A stretch of 52,146 nt of DNA from DATGFK01 sp040007395 (GTDB taxonomy: Bacteria; Chloroflexota; Anaerolineae; Aggregatilineales; UBA2796), in the NCBI GenBank assembly GCA_040007395.1, contig JBDTVG010000115.1, positions 1 through 52,146 on the forward strand, in the 5' to 3' direction. The notes under the pieces were generated by a model. It was not told where the DNA came from and searched no databases. It saw nothing but the letters and a program-made list of their open reading frames with translations. Below are positions 33,192-42,128 of the stretch, in pieces (the first letter of the stretch is position 1; each line of letters opens with the position of its first letter). Made by a program: the position numbers and the translations under genes.

Positions 33192-34037
33192 CTACCCTTT
33201 CAGCGCTCCTTGCAACATGGCCTGAAAGAATGTCCGACGCAGCAGCAAGAACATGACCATCACAGGCAGCAGAATGATGATACATGCCGCTGTCCAAACA
33301 TGATAGGCGATCTCGAACGACGATTGGAAATCGTATAGGCCGACGGTTGCCGTCCGGTTCTGACCGGAAAGCAGCACCAACGCCGCTAGAAATTCGTTCC
33401 ATGTATCGACGAACATCAGCAGGAACGCCGAGAGCAATCCCGGCGCTGCCAATGGCGCAACGATCAGCGCCAGCGCTTGCACAGGCGTACACCCATCGAT
33501 CAATGCAGCCTCTTCGAGTTCCATCGGGATCGCGTCGATAAACGAGCGAATAATCCAGATACCAAACGGCAAGCCGCCTGCCGTGTAAATCGAGATCATC
33601 AACTGATGTGTGTTCAAGATTTGCAAATCGCTGGCGATGCGATACAACGGCACAAGGTTGGTCAGGCCGGGGATCATCATCAGGCCGAGTATCGACAATT
33701 CTAGTGTGCGGCTACCTTGGAACTTGTAGCGCGAAAAGGTATAGCTGGCAAGTGAGGCTAGCACTACCACGATAATCGATGAGATAAACGAATTGATGAA
33801 CGTATTCGGAATGTAGTAACGCACCATATCGCTGTTGAAAACGGTCTGATAGCCTTCTGTTGTCCAGACCTGCGGGAAGAAGGTCGGTGGATTGGTACGC
33901 ACTTCGTCTAGCCCTTTGAAGGAAGTCATCAGGGTGTAGAAGATCGGGAAAATCGCGATGATCGCCAACACTGCCAAAATCGCGTGGGTGCTGAGAAAAT
34001 CGAAGCGGCGCGTAAATCGTGATGTAACCATAGTCAT
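33192..34037 (-). CDS. ABC sugar transporter permease (MalG/UgpE type)
   Basis: The 281-residue product has six membrane helices and the EAA loop EEAALIDGCTPVQALALIVAP that contacts the ATPase. It has the family pattern FPIFYTLMTSFK near the N terminus and GGLPFGIWIIRSFIDAIP before the loop. With the preceding permease it forms the channel of a CUT1-type carbohydrate importer. Its ATG shares one base with the stop codon of the upstream permease (TAATG), so translation is coupled. No ATPase gene is in the cluster; a shared MsmX-like ATPase is likely. Confidence 0.93.
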   Translation of the reverse strand: MTMVTSRFTRRFDFLSTHAILAVLAIIAIFPIFYTLMTSFKGLDEVRTNPPTFFPQVWTTEGYQTVFNSDMVRYYIPNTFINSFISSIIVVVLASLASYTFSRYKFQGSRTLELSILGLMMIPGLTNLVPLYRIASDLQILNTHQLMISIYTAGGLPFGIWIIRSFIDAIPMELEEAALIDGCTPVQALALIVAPLAAPGLLSAFLLMFVDTWNEFLAALVLLSGQNRTATVGLYDFQSSFEIAYHVWTAACIIILLPVMVMFLLLRRTFFQAMLQGALKG

Positions 34038-34966
34038 TAATCTCGTTTAGATCCAATCAATCGCAGATAGACAAGCGTGAGTACTAGATTTGCGCCGAAC
34101 ATAAGTACGGCAATGGCTGACCCTGTGCCGAAGTCACCTTCCGACCAGCCTGTTTGCAACAGGTAGAACGACACAGTACGAGTTGCGCCGCCCGGTTCGC
34201 CTTTAGTGATCGAGTAGATTAGCCCTACCGAGTTAATCGCCTGAATCGAAGTGAGCAACACCATGACCAAGACTGTCGGGCGGATGATCGGCAGGATGAC
34301 TCCAAAAAAGCGTTGCACCCGATTGGCCCCATCCAGCGCGGCACTCTCGATAATCTCACCCGGTACGGTTTGTAATGCGCCCAACGCGATCAAAGTGGTA
34401 AATGCCAGCCCACGCCAGATCGCCGCGATAATGACAATAGATAGCGCTCCGCTGGCGGTGGTGTACAGCGAGTGTCCAATAAACGGCGCGTTCTGATCAA
34501 TCCAAACTTGAATCGGGCCGTAGGTTTGCTGGAACAGCCAGCGCCACATGGTGCCGACTACAACATCGGAGATTATCCAAGGAATGAAAATTGCGATCAG
34601 GTAAACCCCAGTAAACTTGATCCGACGGTTGAGCAGCAGTGCAACCATTACTCCTAACACCACAGTGATCGCGATATATATCCCTGCATAGATCGCCGTA
34701 ACACGCACGCTATCCCAGAAAGACGGTAAGCGGAGCAACCGCAGATAGTTGTTAATCCCCACGTTCTGAAACTGTCCAGCACGGACTCTGGTCGTGCTCA
34801 GGTAGAACGAATACAGCGTTGGCAAGACTTGTACAACAAGCAGTACTGCCATTGATGGCAGCAGTAACCAGAAGGGCAGCCAGCGATAATTACCTCCGCT
34901 GCGCCGCATTGTCGATGCGGATCGAACTGCCGATTTGGAGATCGATAATTCCGATATTTCAGCCAT
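34037..34966 (-). CDS. ABC sugar transporter permease (MalF/UgpA type)
   Basis: The 309-residue product has six helices, a cytosolic N-terminal tail and the EAA motif ESAALDGANRVQRFFGVILP. Helix 1 (LPFWLLLPSMAVLLVVQVLP) and the SFYLSTTRV segment are typical of CUT1 permeases. The ATG at 34966 has AGGAG eight bases upstream and is preferred over 35023. It lies 112 bases after the binding-protein gene, across a strong hairpin, and is coupled to the second permease. Confidence 0.92.
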   Translation of the reverse strand: MAEISELSISKSAVRSASTMRRSGGNYRWLPFWLLLPSMAVLLVVQVLPTLYSFYLSTTRVRAGQFQNVGINNYLRLLRLPSFWDSVRVTAIYAGIYIAITVVLGVMVALLLNRRIKFTGVYLIAIFIPWIISDVVVGTMWRWLFQQTYGPIQVWIDQNAPFIGHSLYTTASGALSIVIIAAIWRGLAFTTLIALGALQTVPGEIIESAALDGANRVQRFFGVILPIIRPTVLVMVLLTSIQAINSVGLIYSITKGEPGGATRTVSFYLLQTGWSEGDFGTGSAIAVLMFGANLVLTLVYLRLIGSKRD

Positions 34967-35007
34967 CAGGCTCGACTCCTGAATCGTTTCGTATGTGCTA
35001 TATAGAA

Positions 35008-35049
35008 GCGGCGAGATTGTCATCGTTCAGTCTTTGACAATCTCGCCGC
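35008..35049 (-). promoter_or_regulatory. Intercistronic 15-bp perfect hairpin between binding protein and permeases
   Basis: GCGGCGAGATTGTCA and TGACAATCTCGCCGC pair fully around 12 bases. It starts 30 bases after the binding-protein stop codon and is followed by TTCTATAT. Such hairpins partly terminate transcription or protect the upstream mRNA, giving more binding protein than permease. Confidence 0.75.
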
Positions 35050-35078
35050 CGAATGCAGTTAAATGCGGGCTTGGTTAC

Positions 35079-36419
35079 TTACTGAAGTCCGGCATTATAT
35101 TCGTCTTGCGCCGCCTTGAGTGTAGCCATCGGATCAAGGTTGGGATCAGTTGCCAGTTTGACCATTGCATCGCTCAACAGCTTCAAGCCTTTGTCATAGT
35201 CTTTCAGGGTCGGGCCGGGTACGCCATCTTCCTTGACATATTTGGCAACGGCTTGCCAGTACGGCGAGCTGAACGTTGGATCTTTGGCGGCTGAAAGGGC
35301 GCTGGGTAATGCGCCTGCTGCGCCTGCATAACTAACCTGCTGCGCGGTCTGCATCTGGTAATCGATGAAGGCTTCCGCGCCATCTACGTTTTTGGCTCCT
35401 ACCGGGATACCGTAAGCGGTTGCTAGAATCAACGAGGTAGGTTTGCCACCCGGTGCAGCCAGCGGCGGCGCAAAATCCAGCTTGCCGTCTTTAGCAGCAG
35501 CACCAACAGCAATCGCGTCTTTGTCGAAACCGCTATCGGGTGGCTGCTGCTCGTATTTTGTGCCATCGGGTGCAGTCAGCGGAGTTAGATATACATAGGA
35601 GTACGAGCCAGCAATAAAGGCCGCAGCATCGCCACTCTTGAAAGGCTCCTCATTATCGAAGCCCGGTGCAAGCGATACCTTCGGCGAATAATCGCCAGCG
35701 AACATCGCCCGGACAAACTTCACGACTTCGAGAGTCTTGTCATTGGCCCATGTTGCTTCGCCTTTTTCGTTGGCAATCGTGCCACCGTAGGACAGAATCA
35801 GGCCATAGTAGACCCGTTCCACCGACGACGCTTCCGCGCCCTTGAAAGTGAGCGCGAATTTATTCTTAGCCTTGAGATCCTTCGCTGCCGCTAACAACGC
35901 ATCCGTCGTTGCCGGGAAGCCATTCGGATACAGCGCTTTCCAATAGTAGACGAAGTGATTCTGGATGCCAGTTGGCACACAGTAGATCTTGCCATCCAGT
36001 CCGGTGCAAGCCGCCAGCGCCTTCGGATCGACATCATCGAACCAAGGCGCACCTTTCACATACTCAGTGAGATCGGTCAGCGTGCCGTTTTGAGTGAAGA
36101 AACCAAGCTGCTGACTGTCCACATAGGACAGATCCGGCACATCGCCTTTGGCTTGCACCGCGATATTGAGCTTGGCATTGATCTGGTCGAAGGGCTGGAC
36201 AACGTTTTTGGCATCGTTGCCTGTGGTGGTTTTGTAGTCTTTGAGCGCGGCGACAATCCACTTATCGGTAGCGGGAGCCTTTGGATCGGGGTTTTGATCG
36301 TTGTACTTAGTCCAAAGTGTGATGGGTTTCTGCGAGGCGGTTTGTGCTTGACTGATGCTTGCTCCTATCGCACCAAATAGCATTACTCCCACGACCGTAA
36401 AGATAAACAAACGTCTCAT
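35079..36419 (-). CDS. ABC sugar transporter, extracellular solute-binding protein
   Basis: The 446-residue product starts with a signal peptide (RRLFIFTVVGVMLFGAIGAS, predicted cleavage after SQAQ). It has the family 1 solute-binding fold: ITLWTKYNDQ, DLSYVDSQQLGFFTQNGTL, VPTGIQNHFVYYWKALYPNG and a Trp/Tyr-rich cleft. It would capture a carbohydrate outside the membrane. The ATG at 36419 with AGGAG upstream is the start; a longer frame to 36656 is not coding. The gene opens the transporter operon, is divergent from the aldo/keto reductase operon and shares a 405-base control region with it. Confidence 0.92.
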   Translation of the reverse strand: MRRLFIFTVVGVMLFGAIGASISQAQTASQKPITLWTKYNDQNPDPKAPATDKWIVAALKDYKTTTGNDAKNVVQPFDQINAKLNIAVQAKGDVPDLSYVDSQQLGFFTQNGTLTDLTEYVKGAPWFDDVDPKALAACTGLDGKIYCVPTGIQNHFVYYWKALYPNGFPATTDALLAAAKDLKAKNKFALTFKGAEASSVERVYYGLILSYGGTIANEKGEATWANDKTLEVVKFVRAMFAGDYSPKVSLAPGFDNEEPFKSGDAAAFIAGSYSYVYLTPLTAPDGTKYEQQPPDSGFDKDAIAVGAAAKDGKLDFAPPLAAPGGKPTSLILATAYGIPVGAKNVDGAEAFIDYQMQTAQQVSYAGAAGALPSALSAAKDPTFSSPYWQAVAKYVKEDGVPGPTLKDYDKGLKLLSDAMVKLATDPNLDPMATLKAAQDEYNAGLQ

Positions 36420-36431
36420 GAATCGAACTCC

Positions 36432-36451
36432 TTTGGAAGAATCCTTCCAAA
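36432..36451. promoter_or_regulatory. 20-bp palindrome abutting the ribosome site of the binding-protein gene
   Basis: TTTGGAAG-AATC-CTTCCAAA forms 8-bp perfect arms and touches the AGGAG (complement of 36428-36432). It could be an operator or an RNA hairpin that affects ribosome access. Confidence 0.5.
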
Positions 36452-36706
36452 ATCTGGGAAGCAGGATAAGGCAAACACTCAAGCGTTCACGTCTTCCCAA
36501 TTGCGTTGAGTACTTAAGGTTATCGCTGAAACGCTGGCGAGATGCAACTTTTACAAGGCAGAACTCATGTTCGCGAGCGCAACTCTTGTGCGGTTTGCCA
36601 AGGATACCAACAGAAATTTTATGCAGACGGAGCGAAGATAGATTCCGAAGTTTCAAATCCTCAATATGCCCTCAACAACTTGCCGCGCCGCCGGTAAATA
36701 TGTTAT

Positions 36707-36744
36707 GGTCTGAGACGTCGGGCTTCGGTCTGACTCCTCAGACC
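36707..36744. promoter_or_regulatory. Repeated GGTCTGA/TCAGACC half-sites in the divergent control region
   Basis: GGTCTGAG (36707), GGTCTGA (36727) and TCAGACC (36738-36744) give two alternative inverted-repeat pairings, 81 bases before the aldo/keto reductase start. They look like regulator-binding half-sites. The remaining part of the 36420-36824 gap shows no gene. Confidence 0.45.
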
Positions 36745-36824
36745 ACGCAGCCGTCCTCATACATCTCTTTATCTTTTCTTGGGCCTTCATCATGGGTCGC
36801 CCGTTAATTATTTGAGGAAAAAAG

Positions 36825-37781
36825 ATGCAAACTAAACAACTTGGCAATTCGGACATGCACATTACGCCGATTGGTTTTGGGGCGTGGGCTGTTGGTGGCG
36901 GCGGTTGGGTCTTCGGGTGGGGGTCACAGGACGATAAAGAGTCCATCGCGGCTATCCGTGCGGCCTTAGATTGCGGTATCAACTGGATCGACACAGCGGC
37001 GGTCTACGGACTAGGACACTCCGAAGAAATTGTGGCGCAGGCGTTGGAGGGCGTGACCAATCGCCCCTATGTATTCACCAAATGCGAACGAGTCTGGGAC
37101 GAACAAGGTAATGTGGGCCACAGCCTCAAAGCCGAGTCGATCCGGCGGGAAGTGGAGATCAGTCTGCGGCGGCTCAAGGTGGACGTGATCGATCTGTACC
37201 AGATCCACTGGCCTCAACCCGATTCGGACATCGAAGAGGGCTGGACGACGATGGCGCAGTTGAAAGAAGAAGGCAAAGTACGCCATATCGGTGTCTCCAA
37301 CTTCAATGCTGATCAGTTACGCCGTGCCCAGAAGATCGCGCCGATCACGTCGCTGCAACCGCCTTACTCAATGATCCGTCGCGAAGTTGAAGCTGAGACA
37401 CTGCCCTATTGTGAAGAACAAAACATCGGTGTGATCGGCTATTCACCGATGGAGTCAGGCTTGCTGACAGGTACCATGACCGCCGAACGGATCGCTAATC
37501 TCCCGGCAGACGATTGGCGGAAAAACAACCCTCGATTCAAGGAACCGAAACTTGCGCTATATCTCGCCTTTGCTGAACTGCTCAAAGAGATCGGGCAGCG
37601 GCATGGGCGAACCGCCGGGGAAGTCGCTATCGCGTGGACACTCCGGTTGCCCGCCGTCACTGCCGCGATTGTGGGCGTACGCAACGCCCACCAGATCGAC
37701 GGTATTATCGGCGCGATGGAGTTTCGCCTGAGCCAGCCAGAGATCGACGAGATCGAAGCGTTCGCTCAACATACTCTATGA
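36825..37781 (+). CDS. Aldo/keto reductase
   Basis: The 318-residue product is an NAD(P)H-dependent TIM-barrel oxidoreductase. The catalytic tetrad is Asp56 (WIDTAAVYG), Tyr61, Lys86 (VFTKCERVWD) and His128 (LYQIHWPQPD). The cofactor site has IGVSNFNADQLRRA and the C-terminal IVGVRNAHQIDGIIGAM. It likely reduces or oxidises a sugar or aldehyde. GAGG lies before the ATG. Its stop overlaps the next start (ATGA), and with the kinase and Gfo/Idh gene it forms an operon divergent from a sugar ABC transporter. Confidence 0.94.
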   Translation: MQTKQLGNSDMHITPIGFGAWAVGGGGWVFGWGSQDDKESIAAIRAALDCGINWIDTAAVYGLGHSEEIVAQALEGVTNRPYVFTKCERVWDEQGNVGHSLKAESIRREVEISLRRLKVDVIDLYQIHWPQPDSDIEEGWTTMAQLKEEGKVRHIGVSNFNADQLRRAQKIAPITSLQPPYSMIRREVEAETLPYCEEQNIGVIGYSPMESGLLTGTMTAERIANLPADDWRKNNPRFKEPKLALYLAFAELLKEIGQRHGRTAGEVAIAWTLRLPAVTAAIVGVRNAHQIDGIIGAMEFRLSQPEIDEIEAFAQHTL

Positions 37782-38665
37782 TGGTACACACGACACTTAC
37801 CACTACCGCCGCGATTACCGATGAGGTGTTCAAGGCGAAGCCCGACAGCATTCGAGAGGTCAGCGGCGGCTCGATCAATCAGGCCGTGCGTGTTGGAATC
37901 GGTTCATCGCTCTACTTCATCAAGTGGAAAATGGATGCGCCGCCCTATTTTTTCGCCGCCGAAGCGCACAGTTTACATATTCTGCACGAGGCAGGCGCGA
38001 TCCGTGTCCCGGAAGTGATTAGTGTTGGCGAACCCAACGCCGATAGACCCGCATATCTGGTGCTAGAGTGGATCGAGGAAGCGCCGCCGACACCCGTTTT
38101 CGCTGCCAAATTCGGTGCTGCATTAGCACAGCTTCATCGCCACACCAACGATCTCTATGGGCTGAACCTCGACGATTACGTTGGCGAGTGGTCGCATCCC
38201 GTCGCGCAATCCGCCCACTGGCTTGATTTCTACCGCGATCAGCGACTTGTTCCGCAGATCGCTAGAGCGCAGCAATTAGGACGGCTCCCGGCGAAACGGG
38301 CGGCGATGCTCGATCAGTTAGTGATGCATCTTGATAAGATTATTGGCGGCGTACCGAGCGTGCCAGCCTTGCTGCATGGTGATCTCTGGGGCGGCAATTT
38401 CTTGGTCGCGGAGGACGACCGACCCGTGATTTTTGATCCGGCGGTGTACTACGGCGATCACGAAATGGAACTGGCCTTTACCGAACTGTTTGGCGGCTTT
38501 CCGGCTGGCTTCTACAGCGCCTACCGCGAAGCCTATCCACTCGAAGCAGGCTACGAAGTCCGCCGTCCGCTGTATCAGCTTTATCATTTACTAGTGCATC
38601 TGAATCTGTTTGGCGAAAGCTACGGTTCGCGTGTCGATGCGGTATGCAGATATTATGTTGGCTAG
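37778..38665 (+). CDS. Fructosamine kinase family protein
   Basis: The product of about 295 residues resembles fructosamine-3-kinases, which phosphorylate sugars attached to amines so that the glycation adduct falls off. It shows SGGSINQAVRVG, FIKWKMDAPPYFFAAEAHSL, LVLEWIEEAP and the catalytic LLHGDLWGGNFL with the metal Asp in IFDPAVYYGDHEMELAF. The start is ATG 37778 (overlapping the reductase stop) or 37781; the much longer upstream frame is not coding. Together with a reductase and a sugar-type dehydrogenase it suggests processing of sugar amine adducts or another unusual sugar. Confidence 0.9.
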   Translation: MMVHTTLTTTAAITDEVFKAKPDSIREVSGGSINQAVRVGIGSSLYFIKWKMDAPPYFFAAEAHSLHILHEAGAIRVPEVISVGEPNADRPAYLVLEWIEEAPPTPVFAAKFGAALAQLHRHTNDLYGLNLDDYVGEWSHPVAQSAHWLDFYRDQRLVPQIARAQQLGRLPAKRAAMLDQLVMHLDKIIGGVPSVPALLHGDLWGGNFLVAEDDRPVIFDPAVYYGDHEMELAFTELFGGFPAGFYSAYREAYPLEAGYEVRRPLYQLYHLLVHLNLFGESYGSRVDAVCRYYVG

Positions 38666-38689
38666 TTTACCTACAGAAGGGATAAGGCG

Positions 38690-39760
38690 ATGACGGTAGC
38701 GATTATTGGGACAGGCTGGGGCGCACGGGTGCAGGTTCCGACTTTTCAAAGTGCTGGGCTAAAAGTTACTGCGTTGGTCGGAACGGATCAAGCTAAAACT
38801 GAACAAATTGCACGGAATGTGGGTGTGCCAGATGCCTTGAGCGATTGGCACAGTATTTTGACCCGCGATGACATCAAGCTCGTCAGCATCACTACACCGC
38901 CAGCCTTGCACAGTGAAATGGCAATTGCGGCTTTGCAAGCGGGCAAACACGTTCTGTGCGAAAAGCCTGCCGCTTTTAATATAACGCAAGCACAGGCAAT
39001 GCTCACGGCGGCACAGGCTCATGCAGAGCAAGCGGCGTTAATCGATCACGAACTACGCTTTTTGCCTGCCCTAACGTTGGCTCGCCAGATGCTTACCGAT
39101 GGCGCAATTGGCGATATTCGGTATGTTGTCAGTCGGCTGATCGATAGCCGACGATCTGATCCCAATCGGGTTTGGAATTGGTGGAGTGATGCGGCGAGCG
39201 GCGGCGGGTTGTTGGGTGCGGCAGGATCGCATCAGGTGGACCTCTTGCGTTATCTGCTCAACGCCGAAGTTATAAGCGTTAGTGCGGCACTCAACACGTT
39301 TATCACCAAGCGCCCCAATGGCGAAGCGTTGCAAGCCGTGACCAGCGACGATGCGTACAGTTTGCGACTGCGTTTTACCAATAAGACGTTTGCCAGTCTG
39401 GAAGGCAACGCCACTACCCAGACCAACGAACCCGACAGCATTACATTCTATGGTACGCAAGGCACGCTGCGTTGGTCGGATGGACACTTGTATCATGCCG
39501 CGGCAGGTCAACCTTTTGCCGACATTACTCCGCCACACACCTACACGTTGCCTGCCGGATTGAACGGTGCTTACTCGCACGCCAGCGTCTATTTGGGACA
39601 TGCGCTACGAGCTTTTCTGGATGGGGATAACGCTGCTATCGCAACGGGGGCAACCTTTGCTGATGGCCTGCACGTTCAAACGGTGCTGGACGCTGTCCAT
39701 CTCTCGCATGAGCAGCGTGGGATCACCATTGAATTGGCGCAAAGTGAGCCACAAGCCTGA
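38690..39760 (+). CDS. Gfo/Idh/MocA family oxidoreductase
   Basis: The 356-residue product has the N-terminal NAD(P)-binding domain (AIIGTGWGARVQVPTF) and the signature CEKPAAFN with the catalytic-region Lys. The C-terminal domain has GAAGSHQVDLLRYLLN, which carries the G-x-H-x-x-D pattern. The family oxidises sugar or inositol hydroxyls. AAGGGATAAGG precedes the ATG. It follows the fructosamine kinase gene by 24 bases and ends the operon. Confidence 0.93.
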   Translation: MTVAIIGTGWGARVQVPTFQSAGLKVTALVGTDQAKTEQIARNVGVPDALSDWHSILTRDDIKLVSITTPPALHSEMAIAALQAGKHVLCEKPAAFNITQAQAMLTAAQAHAEQAALIDHELRFLPALTLARQMLTDGAIGDIRYVVSRLIDSRRSDPNRVWNWWSDAASGGGLLGAAGSHQVDLLRYLLNAEVISVSAALNTFITKRPNGEALQAVTSDDAYSLRLRFTNKTFASLEGNATTQTNEPDSITFYGTQGTLRWSDGHLYHAAAGQPFADITPPHTYTLPAGLNGAYSHASVYLGHALRAFLDGDNAAIATGATFADGLHVQTVLDAVHLSHEQRGITIELAQSEPQA

Positions 39761-39813
39761 ATTTCATCACAAACTTGCATGGGCTTGAATGCTGCAAATG
39801 ACCAAAACCGAGC

Positions 39814-40132
39814 TTAGTCCCACTTGATGTGAATGATAGCCACATCGTCAGCAACGTCCCGATACGGCACATCGGGGTCAGATGATAGCTTGTTCAGCTT
39901 CTTTAAGTCCAATACTTACGAAATCGAACATGGTGCCAGATCTAGTGCTATCCATATCGTTGTAAATGTCCAGCAGAGTTTGCAGCGGATACGATGCTTT
40001 TGGGTCGATTTTCGTTACGCCGTGTTTTTCGAAATACGGCAATATTTTATCGCTGCCAACGGCTTTTTCTAAGTCGAGTAAAATCTGACCGGGGAACTCG
40101 TGATCGGGGTAGAAAACTTGCCAGCGAGGCAT
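39814..40132 (-). pseudogene. Paralogue copy A: internal deletion plus frameshift
   Basis: From ATG 40132 (GGAG upstream) the reading runs parallel to the first half of the intact paralogue at 40289-40858: FPGQILLDLEKAVGSDKIL, YFEKHGVTKIDPKASYPLQT and FVSIGLKEAEQAII. It stops at 39878. One frame over, the sequence continues as DPDVPYRDVADDVAIIHIKW and ends at a TAA at 39814, which matches the family C-terminus. About 90 middle codons are missing. The short N-terminal half could still be expressed. Confidence 0.7.
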
Positions 40133-40288
40133 CTGTAATTCTCCATAGTGATGTTTGGTTGAATTAGACAATCAGTGTGTATTAGATTGTGACAGTTTAG
40201 ACTTGAATGGGCATCAGTAGATACAAGTCAACTAGCCCATTGGGACATTCAAGCGTAGTTGACTTTTTAGCAGGAGACTAGGAAACGG

Positions 40289-40858
40289 TTAACCCCAAAC
40301 AATCTCGTAGGCAGTGCCGGGGTAGTCATCGGCAACTGGGTTCTCGACTCTGGTTACGCTGAACGAAGCATTGGCAGGCCGATAGCGCTTGACGATACCC
40401 CATAGATAACCGTATAGGATGTCGTCCGCCAAAGCCGTATTCTCGACTAGCAGGATGAAGTTCGGTTTGGATTCAACGACAGTCAGGGTTTCTTCTGGTG
40501 GTATGTTGCGGTGTATTGTATGAAACATGGTACTCAGGGCATTGAGGGCTTGTTCGATAGTTTTTACCTCTGGGGGCAACTTTGCCGAATCAATCCCTTT
40601 CATCCCCATCGCGACGAGGTTATCTGTCGAGTTAACTCTGGATTCTACTATCGCTCTCTGAAAATCGAGGATCAACTGCTCAGGATACCAGCGGTTTGCA
40701 TCAAGAGATTCTAGATTATATTTTTGCAGGTATGGGCGAATCTCGTCTGCGCGAATATTCTCGATAACTCCGAGCAAAGCTCCACCAAATACTTCGGCAT
40801 CGGGCGTTGAGGCAATGAACTTCTGAGCAACATGTTTGTTGACCGGGACATTTGGCAC
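40289..40858 (-). CDS. Unrecognised protein, intact member of a tandem paralogue family
   Basis: The 189-residue soluble product starts at GTG 40858 with AGGAG six bases upstream. The first ATG at 40885 is not matched by a ribosome site. The N-terminal half is helical (GGALLGVIENIRADEIRPYL, ANRWYPEQLILDFQRAIVES). The C-terminal half alternates (TLTVVESKPNFILLVENTA, GYLWGIVKRYRP, FSVTRVENPVADDYPGTAYE). I do not recognise the family; the arrangement of a helical half and a ligand-sensor-like half suggests a sensor or adaptor, without proof. Two damaged paralogues flank it on the same strand. Confidence 0.75.
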   Translation of the reverse strand: MPNVPVNKHVAQKFIASTPDAEVFGGALLGVIENIRADEIRPYLQKYNLESLDANRWYPEQLILDFQRAIVESRVNSTDNLVAMGMKGIDSAKLPPEVKTIEQALNALSTMFHTIHRNIPPEETLTVVESKPNFILLVENTALADDILYGYLWGIVKRYRPANASFSVTRVENPVADDYPGTAYEIVWG

Positions 40859-41412
40859 GCGAACTCCTTTGTATTGAGGCACCATTAAAGTGTTGATAGC
40901 GGTTTAAATTTTCACAACGCATAGTTTAGCATCGTATTTTGACGAGGAAATCACAAAAGCCTTACAATAAATAGAACTCACGACAGATGGATTTACGCCT
41001 TTACTTACAGGTGTCGCGACGAGGAACTGAGCTTTTAGGAGGGCTATACGTAGTTTACGCCTAGCCAATATTCAGAGGGGCAAGCCCTGCGATCAGGTGG
41101 CTGCCCCTCTTTCGCATGAACAACGCAGATACAGAAATTCAACGCGCCCAGTGTCGCGGTCAGGAGCAGTTGATTATGAACCCCTTTATGTTGATATACC
41201 GTTGAAGGTTTGAAAACGGTCTTTATTGTCTTAATGATAGTATCGTATTGCCAAGCGACGAATAACAAATCTCTCACGACAGCCGAGCAACATGGCGATT
41301 CGATTTGCTTTCAGTGGAATAACAAGAGTCCATTAGCGCCTGATCATGTTCAGGCATAGTCGACTTTCGCAATGTCTTCCAGTGGTTTTTTCCCAGTAAG
41401 TTTTGAAAATCG
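40859..41412. other. 554-bp spacer in the paralogue array with a hairpin
   Basis: No gene is supported; a 77-codon minus-strand frame at 41044-41277 shows no family. It holds AGAGGGGCA(G)...CTGCCCCTCT at 41074-41110 with an inner AGCC/GGCT pair, a terminator-like hairpin. It also holds a segment near 41255 (ACGAATAACAAATCTCTCACGA) that repeats almost exactly near 42066 (AGGAATAACAAAACTCTCACGA) upstream of copy C, showing that control regions were duplicated too. Confidence 0.5.
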
Positions 41413-41982
41413 TTAGCCCCAACGAATCTCATAGGCGTTGCCGGGATATTCGTCGGCGACTAGATTCTCGACTCTAGTTACGCTAAAAGTGGTATTTAGG
41501 GGTCGGAAGCATTTTGCAATCGCCCATAGATAACCATAAGTGGTATCAGCCGGGTAGGGAGTGTTCGCCATGACTAGCATAAAGTTGAGTCGAAACTCAA
41601 CGATAGTGAAGTTTTCTCCTGATGGAATGTTACGGTGTGCCATAGGATATGCCTTACCCATCGCGTTGAGCGCCTGTTCGATGGTTTTGACCTATGGCGG
41701 AAATGGAGCTTTTTCCATAACTGCCATACCTATCGCGACCAGATTATCGGTCGAGTTAATGTGAGATTCCTCAATTGCTCTCTGAAAATCGAGGCTCAAC
41801 TGATGGGGATACCAATGATCCGCATCAATAGAGTCCAACCCATATCTTTGTAGGTACGGGAGAACATCGTCGGCGCGAAGATTCTTGATTAGTCCGAGCA
41901 AACCCGTACCCATGACTTCGGCTTCAGGGGATGAGGCCACGCATGGCTGAGCAACATACTTAGTGGTCTGAGTTTGTGGCAT
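41413..41982 (-). pseudogene. Paralogue copy C: single in-frame amber codon
   Basis: From ATG 41982 (AGAGG upstream) the frame has exactly the same 190-codon length as the intact paralogue. It is colinear throughout: LLGLIKNLRADDVLPYLQRY, YPHQLSLDFQRAIEESHINS, then a TAG at complement(41692-41694), then VKTIEQALNAMGKAYPMAHR and on to AYEIRWG. The intact copy has GAG (Glu) at the TAG position. A single base change therefore split it into two open frames. Readthrough or a sequencing error are the alternatives to decay. Confidence 0.8.
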
Positions 41983-42128
41983 ATGAACCTCTTTCATTGA
42001 AAAAACTTGAAAGTGTGAAATTGGTTTGCTTATGGTTTATTATTGAATATATGAGCAATTTTTAAGGTGAGGAATAACAAAACTCTCACGATAGCAAGGA
42101 AAAAAACAGTCGTTCGCTATGAACAGGG

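Noticed and set aside
32734..33492. 252-codon version of the DUF3592-like gene
   Set aside because: Its first 104 codons are the antisense-frame shadow of the permease gene; the domain begins near 33180.
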